Of a stretch of 64,000 bases of DNA, positions 55,792 to 64,000 are shown one piece after another. How positions within the stretch are numbered: position 1 is the stretch's first letter; each line of letters begins with the position of its first letter. Source of the DNA: Anodontia alba (lineage: Eukaryota; Mollusca; Bivalvia; Lucinida; Lucinidae); the NCBI GenBank assembly GCA_964016985.1, contig OZ024825.1, positions 38,501,557 through 38,565,556 on the forward strand, in the 5' to 3' direction. Both the position numbers and the translations under genes were made by a program. The notes beneath the pieces were generated by a model, which ran no database searches, was not told the DNA's origin, and saw nothing but the letters and a program-made list of their open reading frames with translations.

Positions 55792-55924
55792 AAAGTAAAC
55801 AAGAAATACATAAAAGTGTATGCCAGTTTTAGCAGTATTTTATGCAGGGGAGGGAAGAGGGGAGCAAAGAAGCAAAATATGAAATGAAAACAACAAACAA
55901 GGGCACTATTTTATTCAAAAGTTT

Positions 55925-56163
55925 TTGGCCCAGTTGTTCAAAACTAACAATGTCGTTAGTTAACGTATCATTGATCCTTAAATACGGCATATATGCTAAT
56001 ATTTTTGCTGAAAAAATGTGAGTAGCTTTTGCATTTGCAAAAGCTACTCACATTTTTTTTCAGCAAAAATACTGTGAATTTGATATTGTACTTACTAGAG
56101 CAGTTAACATTATGACCACTAATGAGCTTGTTAAGCTAACGATGCTTTGAACAACTTGGCCCT
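55925..56163. mobile_element. GGCCCAGTTGTTCAAA fold-back MITE
   Basis: Same family as 27608-27855. The core GTGAGTAGCTTTTGCA is intact although the outer arms have diverged. Confidence 0.82.
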
Positions 56164-56729
56164 GACTGAGCTAACAAAGTATATCAGGTCCTTTTGAAAG
56201 AACTACAAGGCCCAGCTGAGCATGCACAATCTGATCAGCCCTCTGCTCCTTGAATATTCTCTATATGCACTGATAGTATAGGCAGGTAAAAAGACCCCGA
56301 TCAGACTGTGAATGCACAGATCTATCTGGGCAAAACTGGTATAAGGGCCCTTTTCTTACATTGCACATCTTGTATATTTTACATTGTTGTATTGCAAATA
56401 CATTTCTAGACACTTAATTGAATAAAAGCCATAGACATATCCTGTGTATACATCTCTTATTGATGATGTTGCTTGCGGTTTGATATCGTTTTTAATCAGC
56501 AATTGGTAACATTGTGGCAAATACCTTACAAAAACTTTCATAGTGGCAACTTATAACATTTTTCAGTGAAACCTCTGCAGTTTAACATTATTGCATAATT
56601 CATTATTTGAAGTCTTGACAGAGATATGGGTTTTATTCCCTGCCTGAAAAGTGTTCATCCTCAACAGCTCGGGTGAACATAAACTAATACTTTTAACTGT
56701 AAGCTATCTGAAAAAAAAAAATGTATACT
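56164..56729. other. Intergenic DNA, no gene
   Basis: No feature is recognised beyond an A run at 56711-56720. Confidence 0.5.
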
Positions 56730-59396
56730 AGAGGCCCGTGGGCCAGAAATTGCTCATCTAGATTAGGCTGATCATGATATATTACATTGTGCCATGGTGG
56801 CCACCTTGGCTATCAGATCAGATTGCCTTTAGCAATTCAGAATCTGATGTTGTTTGAAGAGTTTCAAGATTGCCACCATGGCCGTCATCTTGGATACTGG
56901 AACTGAATGATTCAGCAATTCTAAATCTACATTCACCCTGATACCTCCCATCAAGTTTCGGCTCAACCGGACACTGTTTGGGAGGAAATGTGATTTGAAG
57001 AATTTCAAGATGGTGGCCATCTTGTACATTGGAAGAAAAGGATTTTAGCAATTCTGAATTTCCATATCACCCCAATGCCTCCCATCATGTTTAACTTACC
57101 CTTCAGTAGCAGATGTGATTTCAAGATTTTCAAGATGGCTGCCATGGTGTCCATCTTGGATATCAGAATGGAATCATTTTAGCACTTCTAAATCTTCATG
57201 CTGCCCCGAAGCCTTCCATCAAGATCCCCCCTCCATCCAACTTACTGTTCGGGAGCAGATAACAATTGGAGACTTATAAGATAGCCGGAGGAGATGTTGT
57301 TCAAAGATTTTCAAGAAGGCTGACAATTTTAGCAATTCTGTTGCTTCGATGCCTTTAATCAAGTTTTGACTCAATCAGACCTATGGTTTGGGAGGTGATG
57401 TCGTTTGAAGAATTTCAAGATGGCCGCCATCTGAAAGGAAGGATTTTAGCAGTTCTGAATCTCTGTGTCACTGTGGAGTTCCCATCAAGTTTTGGCTCAA
57501 TCCAACTCACGGTTTGGGAGGAGATGTCATTTGAAGAATTTCAAGATGGCGTCCATGGCCACCGTCTTGGATATCGGAACAGTACAACTGTAGCAATTCT
57601 GAATCTTTATGTTGCTCCGATGCCTCCCATCAAGTTTTGGCTCAATCCTACCTACGGTTAGCAAGTCTGAATCTCTATAACTCTCCAGCCTCCCATCAAG
57701 TTTCAGCTCAATCTGACTTATTGTTTGGGATTAGATGTCATTTGAAAAATTTCAAGATGGCCGTCATGGTGGCCATCTTGGATATCTGAACAGAACGAAT
57801 TTAGCAATTCCGAATCTCTGTGTCACTGTGATGCTCCCCATCAAGTTTTGGCTCAATCCAACTTTCGGTTTGGGAGGAGATGTTGTTTGAAGAATTTCAA
57901 GATGGCTGCCAGGTGGCCATCTTGGATATCAGAACGGAACTATCTAAGCAATTCTGAATCTCTATGTCACTTCAATGCCTCCCATAAAGTTTCAGCTCAA
58001 TCTGACTTATGGTTTTGGAGGAGTTATCGTTTGAAGAATTTCAAGATGGCCACCATGGCGGCCATCTTGGATATCGTAATGGAACAATTTTAGCAATTCA
58101 GAATCTCTGTGTCACTGTGATGCTCCCGTCAAGTTTTGGCTCAATCCAACTTTCGGTTTGGGAGGAGATGTTGTTTGAAGAATTTCAAGATGGCTGCCAG
58201 GCGGCCATCTTGGATATCGGAAGGGAACTATCTAAGCAATTATGAATCTCTATGTCACTCCAATGCCTCCCATAAAGTTTCAGCTCAATCTGACTTATGG
58301 TTTTGGAGGAGTTATCGTTTGAAGAATTTCAAGATGGCCACCATGGTGGCCATCTTGGATATCGGAACAGAACAATTTTAGCAATTCAGAATCTCTGTGT
58401 CACTGTGATGCTTCCCATCAAGTTTTGGCTCAATCCAACTTACGGTTTGGGTGAAGATGTCGTTTGAAGAATTTCAAGATGGCTGCCATGGATATGACAT
58501 CGTTTGAAGAATTTCAAGATGGCCACCGTGGCGGCCATCTTGGATATTGGATGGAACGATCTTAGCAATTTTGAATCTCTGTGTCACTGTGATGCCTCCC
58601 ATCAAGTTTCAGCTCAATCGGACTTCGGGTTTGGGAGGAGATGTTGTTTGAAGAATTTCAAGATGGCCGACAGTGGCCATCTTGGATATCGGAATGGAAC
58701 GATTTTAGCAATTTTGAATCTCTGTGTCACTGTGATGCCTCCCATCAATTTTAGCTCAATCGGACTTAGGGTTTAGGAGATGTCGTTTGAAGAATTTCAA
58801 GATGGCGCCCTGGCAGCCATCTTGGATATCAGAACGATTTCAGCAATTTTGAATCTCTGTGTCACTGTGATGCCTCCCATCAAGTTTCAGCTTAATCAGA
58901 CTTAGGGTTTGGGAGGAGATGTCGTTTGAAGAATTTCAAGATGGCCGCCATGGCAGCCATCTTGAATATCGGAATGATTAAGCAATTTTGAATCTCTGTA
59001 TCACTGTGATGCCTCCCATCAAGTTTCAGCTCAATCAGACTTAGGGTTTAGGAGGAGATGTCGTTTGAAGAATTTCAAGATGGCGACCATCTTGGATATC
59101 AGAACGAACAATTTTAGCAATTTTGAATCTCTGTATCACTGTGATGCCTCCCATCCAGTTTCAACTCAATCGGACGTAGCGGCCATCTTGGATATCGGAA
59201 CGGAACGATTTCAGCAATTCTGTATCTCCATGTTGCTACAATGCCTCCTACTAAGTTTCAGCTCAATCCAACTTATGGTTCTGGAGGAGATGTTGAAAAC
59301 GTGAAAAGCTAACGACGGATGGAAGGATAACGGACAGACGACAGAAAACAGGCCATTGCATAAGCTGACCTGAAGCTCCAGGTGATCTAATAAAAT
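56730..59396 (-). mobile_element. AGCTCACC-type element with 144-bp CAAGATGGC minisatellite
   Basis: Read on the minus strand it starts at about 59392 with ATCACCTGGAGCTTCAGG and a GTCTGTCCG-type tract, as in the fragment at 12941. It ends at about 56733 with the palindrome GGCCCACGGGCC and CTCTAG. About 17 units of 137-146 bp fill 56830-59200. The 5' end is disturbed by the SINE at 59397. Confidence 0.75.
56830..59200. repeat. 144-bp minisatellite with paired CAAGATGGC / GCCATCTTG
   Basis: Units contain TTTGAAGAATTTCAAGATGG, then GGCCATCTTGGATATCGG, GAATCTCTGTGTCACTG and CCCATCAAGTTT. CAAGATGG occurs at about 57898, 58042, 58186, 58331 and 58477, giving periods of 144-146 bp. The ORFs at 57848-58093 and 58136-58381 lie exactly 288 bp apart, so part of the array is a dimer repeat. 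Confidence 0.93.
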
Positions 59397-59700
59397 GTGG
59401 CTCAGTTGGATGTGCCGTCCGACTGGAGACCAGGAGGTCGCGGGTTCAACCCCCGTCAAGGTCGGCAACATTCTTTCGTGGAGATTGATCATGAAATATT
59501 TTCTACGGTTATTCTCTCCCTTCCGCTGATTAAAGAAGGGCAGTTGTCAGTTTCTGGCGAAAGAATGTGCACACTACTGGTTAACCGCTTAGAGGACTAA
59601 GCCTGCCCAGTAAACGTGTGGTTAGGTAAACTGACCGCGCTCGACATGACCCCATTGGGTTGACTGGGCCGTAAAACCTCAACACAAACAAACAAACAAA
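59397..59700 (+). mobile_element. tRNA-headed SINE, nearly full length
   Basis: It starts within the head at GTGGCTCAGTTGG, has B box GGTTCAACCCC and ends in CAAA repeats. It sits at the outer end of the 144-bp minisatellite element. I found no clear duplication. Confidence 0.82.
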
Positions 59701-59769
59701 ACTTGTATTTTCATACAATACATGCATTACGCTCTCCTAAATGGAAAATAAAGAAATCTATGTTTGCAC

Positions 59770-60060
59770 CATAGTCTCCTATGGAGACAATTTGCATGAA
59801 GTGTCAGATCCTATTTTCTGGGAAAAATAAGAAAAATATCACCAATTTGTCGTCTGCTGAATCTGCCAATAGCGCAGTAAGTGTTAATAGTCAAAATAAA
59901 AGCATGTATAATATGAGAATACAAGTTATATAAATAGGAAGACAAATTGATGATATTTTCTTATTTTTCCTAGAAAATAGGATCTGAAATAGAATTAGTG
60001 TCATATCCTGTCTTCTAGGAAAAATATCACCAATTTGTCATCTGCTGAAATTTTTAACCA
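59770..60060. mobile_element. Two adjacent GCATGAAATGTCA-family MITE fragments
   Basis: A right half (ATGGAGACAATTTGCATG to GCGCAGTAAGTGTTAA) is followed by a second partial copy (TTGATGATATTTTC to GTCATCTGCTGAAATTTT). Confidence 0.58.
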
Positions 60061-60061
60061 G

Positions 60062-60305
60062 GGCCCTGTTGTTCAAAGCTAACGATGTCATTAGTTAACG
60101 ATTCATTAAAATTTTAATCGAGTGATTCACAAATACGCTGAAATTTTTTGCTGAAAAAATGTGAGTAGCTTTTGCAGTGCAAAAGCTACTCACATTTTTT
60201 CAGCAAAAAATATCAGAATATTGTGTATTGAATCCGCTAGAACAGTTAACGAAATGACCCTTAACGAGCTTGTTAAGCTAACAATGCTTTGAACAACCGG
60301 GCCCA
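60062..60305. mobile_element. GGGCCCTGTTGTTCAAAGC fold-back MITE
   Basis: Fourth copy of the 27608-27855 family, with intact core palindrome and end CAACCGGGCCC. Confidence 0.85.
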
Positions 60306-60726
60306 GCATGCAAAGTGTTAATAAAGTTTTTTTATGGGTGGGTTTGCATCTAAATCTATATATGTTTTATTAAAATGGGTATGACTGGAATTTGTAACCT
60401 CAACAGTGTTGCAGCATCATGCAATTAAACGTAAACTTTGAAAACAAATAAATAATAGAGATCAGTAAAGTGTAGCTGTCCCATTTAGATCAAAATGTTC
60501 TGCATTCTGCAATGGTTCTGTATGCATATAGCAAAGACCCTGATCAAACTGCATGTATATGCAGGCCAGGCTTGGCATTCACTGTTGGCATATTGCTTGA
60601 AGACATATTATGGAATGGCTGGAAAACAAATAAAGTTGACAATTTGTATAACAAATAAGCAATGTTTTAATTTTCATAACACATCAGTATTATATATAGC
60701 TGCCAACACTGAACAGGAATTCTGCT

Positions 60727-60838
60727 GACTAAGGAGAAAATTTGCATGAAATGTCAAAGCCCATTTTCTGGGAAAAATAAGAAAAAATATTTCGAAGTGT
60801 CATTTGCTGTGTCAGCCCAGAGAGTGGTAAAGGTTAAG
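60727..60838. mobile_element. GCATGAAATGTCA-family MITE, right half
   Basis: GGAGAAAATTTGCATGAAAT to CCCAGAGAGTGGTAAAGG next to TTAA. Confidence 0.55.
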
Positions 60839-61624
60839 CAAACAATGCTTTGAAATACTAGGCCCTAACAAATAAATGTATAGCAAAGAAAACCCAGCCT
60901 GAGCATCTCTCCACACATTATCATCTTTCAACAAACACTGCATCATCAGAAACTGATTTATACATTGCATAATTTCACTTTATGAATCAGCATTGTAATT
61001 TAATACAACTTCTTTATAACACTATTGCTGGGATCCAAAGCAAAAACCACTTTAGCTAAACAACCATGTTGTATCCAATCAAAAATGTACAGATTGTATA
61101 GAAAAATAACCATAAATGGTTATTTTAATACTATTGGGGTCCACCTTTAAACTGTGTTATATCCAAAACTATCTTATAATAACTGGTCATATAAAAAAGG
61201 TTCCAGTGTGCTTATTAGGTGTCATCAGAATTCCAGTTATATACCACAGTGAGAAGACCTGCTTAAAAATGTCTTAAACTTTTTCGAATAGATAAGTTAA
61301 CTCTTTCAGTCATGGAGACCAAAACCGATATCTTTGCAAAAAATGTATATATATCCTGATGAGATGGTCATCTCATCAGCATGCACACTGTTTGTCATTA
61401 TGCTTTGGACTTCTGGCCAGCACCTTTATACATGTATGTAACAATGAGTGCATCCAAAAGTAAACAATGGAATAGTGTTCAGAGTTGAAAGGATTAAATC
61501 ACATGAAAATGGCTTCATGCGTTCATAGTTTTCTTATCCAAGTATGACTCCTCCTTGGTCCAGAATCTGTATTTCTGTATTGTTAAGGTTACTGTTTATG
61601 CTTGTAGCTGAAAAACAGATAGTT
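60839..61624. other. FKTN 3' flank
   Basis: It contains a pogo-like fold-back at about 61005-61212 (CTTCTTTATAACAC end, ATGGTTATT core). The FKTN 3' UTR probably extends into this segment from the right; no poly(A) signal was assigned. Confidence 0.5.
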
Positions 61625-61838
61625 TCATAAAAGCTGAATTACTGTGTCCCATTCTTCTTTTGGCCAGAATCCATTTTCTCTTACATTTGGAGGACTTTTG
61701 TTCCATTCCCAGTTCTTGACTGGTTCACCCCAGTTTACACCATAATTGGCTTCTATGTATGGTAGAGCAGGATAAGGAACCCTAACTTTAAGATCCAGGA
61801 ATACAGTCCAGCTCAGTGAAAATTTAGGGAAAATGTAT
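61625..61838 (-). CDS. FKTN: FKTN terminal coding exon
   Basis: On the minus strand the acceptor is a T-rich tract ending CAG before 61838. The first base completes the split Lys codon. Seventy residues follow to TGA (61627-61625), including [27 protein letters not shown] and the terminal [10 protein letters not shown]. Confidence 0.92.
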
Positions 61839-63408
61839 CTGAAAAAAAAAAATGCAATATTAGAAATACTATCTTTTCACAAAGCAACTAAAAGTAAGTT
61901 TGTTTCAGCCTCATGATTTTAAACATCCACAGACAATATCTTTAAATATTTTCATAGCTACAGATAAGAGGGGGCATCCACAAAATGTTTTTTTTTTTTT
62001 TTTTTTTTTTAACTTCTTCATGATAACATTTGTTGCAAGTATTCATTAGAAGCACCTTGGCAAGGCACTTCAGAGTACCACAACATATGTTTTTGTGGAG
62101 AATTAAAAAAAGAAATCAATACAAAAGAGCCCTATCTGGAGCTATGACCATCCCACAAAGAATGACTGACATTTCATTCAAATGATCTTCTGTGGAGACA
62201 TTCTGAATAAAGGTGAAGTCTATTTACTGAGGAAGAAAAGGAATTAATCTGAATGAAATATCAAGCCATGTTTTCTGGGAATACTAAGAAAACATCACTC
62301 ATTAGACCTGCTTCAATAAGGTGATTCTAACAAAGACCCAAAAAGTAATTTATAAACCCCGTCAGAGGATAGTGGCAGGGTATTATGTTTTCACGTTGGA
62401 CGTCCATGTGTCTGTCTATCAGTCATCTGTCCGTCCATATTTTGTTTCTGGATGATAACTTGAATAAACATCAATGGATTTTCACCAAACTTGGTATGTG
62501 CATTGATATTGTGAAGGTCTGGTTTGGGATTGCTAATGGGCAAATTTCGTCAAATTTTGACAGAGCTGTCTGCCCAAGACACGTCCATATTTTGCTTTCC
62601 AGACAATAATTTGAGTATATGTCAAGGGACTTTAACCAAACTTGGTACACACATTGATATAAGGGAGATCTGTTTGGGATTGCTAATGGACAAATTTCAT
62701 CAATGTCTGACAGAGTTATCTGCCCACAACCCAATAATGACAGGGTATTGGAGGACTTTACCACTTCTCAAAAACATTAATTTTGTTCTAGCAAAGCTTG
62801 CACAAGAAATATCCTGCATACTACTGGATAAATTTACATGTAATAAAGTGCATAGCAAATCTAGCCTAGCCAGTAGCATAACTAGAAATTTATTTTCAAA
62901 GAAAATAGATGTCTGCCCATCTCCAACATTCAAAGTCAGGTACAGAGCTTGAAAATAAGTTCAAGATCCCCAAAATTAATCAACTCTTAATACTATTCCA
63001 TTGATGCATCTGTGCAAGTTTAACCTAATCCATTAATCGGTTCAAGAGATGGAGTATATAAAAGTTTGGAAAATTTTTTTCCTAGAATGTAGAAGTTTTT
63101 TTCAGATTTTAAAATTTTCTTACATATTCTCTATATCAAAGTTCTCCCGAGCTTAAAACTAGCAGAAGGACAATGTAATGTCAAAGCCTATTTTCTGGGA
63201 AAAATATGAAAACACAGTGTTAATTTGTCACCTGCTGAATAAGCCCAGGAAGTGGTAAAGGTTAAATAAGACATGAGCATTACTTGTATTTCTGTCCTGT
63301 AAGGTGATGAGTCCCTCCATTCCACATATGGTCTGACTCCTCATAGAAAAAGAACAAGTCAATTTTAATATCTCCAGCTTGAAATGATAGCTCATAGCTA
63401 TCAGACAC
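61625..63408 (-). CDS. FKTN: Fukutin orthologue, last two coding exons (gene span, partial)
   Basis: Coding exons lie at 63284-63408 and 61625-61838, minus strand, with GT-AG intron 61839-63283. Together they encode the C-terminal 112 residues. Landmarks as I recall them from vertebrate fukutin are present: [63 protein letters not shown] and the C-terminal EWDTVIQL. Fukutin is a Golgi/ER type II membrane ribitol-5-phosphate transferase (LicD-like fold) that primes the functional glycan on alpha-dystroglycan. The N-terminal membrane anchor and the rest of the catalytic domain must lie beyond position 64000; I see no further exon in 63409-64000. Both exons are too short to stand out as ORFs, and were found by reading the minus strand. 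FKRP is excluded by the match to the fukutin C-terminus. Confidence 0.9.
61957..62142. mobile_element. Fold-back MITE, TA type, in the last FKTN intron
   Basis: TA-flanked, with ends GCTACAGATAAGAGGGG and CCTATCTGGAGC. Central arms AGAAGCACCTTGGCAAGGCA. Confidence 0.72.
62373..62740 (+). repeat. GGGTATTATG-bounded repeat element, second copy
   Basis: Same layout as 1385-1765: AGGGTATTATG, ACGTTGGACGTCCATGTG, a GTCCGTCC tract and two units with ACCAAACTTGGTA and GGGATTGCTAATGG. It lies in the FKTN intron. Confidence 0.6.
62741..63283. other. FKTN intron remainder
   Basis: It includes a GCATGAAATGTCA-family fragment at about 63155-63265 (TGTCAAAGCCTATTTTCTGG to AGGAAGTGGTAAAGG). No other exon is seen. 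Confidence 0.5.
63284..63408 (-). CDS. FKTN: FKTN penultimate coding exon
   Basis: On the minus strand the acceptor is TTTTATAG before 63408 and the donor is GTAATG after 63284. It encodes [20 protein letters not shown] and [15 protein letters not shown], ending after two bases of a Lys codon. Confidence 0.9.
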
Positions 63409-63439
63409 CTATAAAATAAAATAACATACTAATACCTTA

Positions 63440-63680
63440 AGGGAACTATATACATTTGGTAGATTCTCCATTGTTTTGTACAAGGGGGACAACTTTTGTG
63501 ACTTCCAGTTTTCTCTCCTACATATCCCTCCTGAAAAAGAGTCTACTCAAAAAGGAAAGATATGCTCCCAAAGGGAGCAAATTCTTTCCTTTTAGAGTAA
63601 GCCCCTTTTCAGAAAGGAGGCAAAACAATTTTGACAGTTACCTCCCTTGAAAATGTATTAACTCCCTTTAAGGTTGAAGA
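63440..63680. mobile_element. Fold-back MITE (CCTTAAGGGAACTATATACA end)
   Basis: The left end CCTTAAGGGA and right end TCCCTTTAAGG are inverted. The central stem CTCCCAAAGGGAGC is flanked by AAAGGAAAGA / TCTTTCCTTTT arms. It lies upstream of the FKTN exon at 63284-63408, in an intron. Relatives lie near 9400-9600, 10840-11050 and 46190-46310. Confidence 0.65.
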
Positions 63681-64000
63681 ATAAACCTCCAAGGATGATC
63701 ACTCTGACCAGAAAATAGTTGCCTACCTTCTCAGTTAGTGCTACTTATAAAAGACAGAATTTGCTTCCTGGTAAGAGAAAATTCTTTCTCTTAATGGTAT
63801 CGCCTTTTGAGAAGAGATCATTGGTAAAGGAAGCAAATTCTTCTCTGCTTGAGTGGTCTCTCTTTGAACAGGTAGACAAAAATGTTCAACACACTTGTCT
63901 TTGAGACATAGCCACTGACCTTTATATTTAGCATCCTTAATTCAAGTACATGTATTATCATTTTTTAAACACTTCAAAGTCTCCAATTATTAATACTGGT
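63681..64000. other. FKTN intron or upstream sequence, no exon recognised
   Basis: A loose palindrome lies around 63760-63840 (AGAGAAAATTCTTTCTCT). No fukutin-like reading frame was found on the minus strand. Confidence 0.45.

Overview
The window is animal nuclear DNA: AT-rich, with spliced genes, very large introns and repeats covering most of the sequence. The repeat set (AGCTCACC-bounded elements, a tRNA-headed SINE, a retroposon tailed by CAATCAATCA repeats, many fold-back MITEs) resembles what I know from bivalve mollusc genomes. A clam-like bivalve is my best guess; this is inference from repeat style, not a search result.

Three conserved protein-coding genes are supported. (1) Positions 642-24848, plus strand: the last seven coding exons of an FBXW9-like F-box/WD40 gene, whose F-box exon(s) lie left of the window. 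All splice sites are GT-AG and the phases agree. Its introns hold most of the repeats, including an 11.7-kb intron with a 166-bp satellite. (2) Positions 48597-50417, minus strand: an intact single-exon 606-residue RING/B-box (TRIM-type) protein with a beta-propeller-like C-terminus. (3) Positions 61625-63408, minus strand: the last two coding exons of a fukutin (FKTN) orthologue, whose 5' part lies right of the window. A broken mariner transposase sits at 42921-44259 and a small hAT-like element at 16229-17252.

Layout: 0-25 kb is FBXW9 with intronic repeats; 25-34 kb is MITE-dense with no gene recognised; 34-38.5 kb holds two AGCTCACC elements; 38.5-48.5 kb holds MITEs, the mariner, and another AGCTCACC element; 48.6-50.4 kb is the TRIM gene; 51-61 kb holds SINEs, MITEs and a 2.6-kb minisatellite element; 61.6-63.4 kb is FKTN.

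The most notable signal is in the satellites. The 166-bp units in the FBXW9 intron carry a close match to the CTCF consensus (TGGCCRCCAGGGGGCG), repeated about 30 times in one orientation and arranged as a 995-bp six-unit higher-order repeat. A different 144-bp satellite at 56.8-59.2 kb carries paired YY1-type CAAGATGGC motifs. A third element has YY1-type motifs beside CArG boxes. All three sit in elements that share a 5' AGCTCACC end, an inverted subterminal GGTGAGC and a 3' hairpin followed by CTCTTG, an architecture like Helentron-associated elements. The rest is a layered record of nested TTAA- and TA-flanked MITEs, SINEs and retroposons, where target-site duplications often give the order of insertion.
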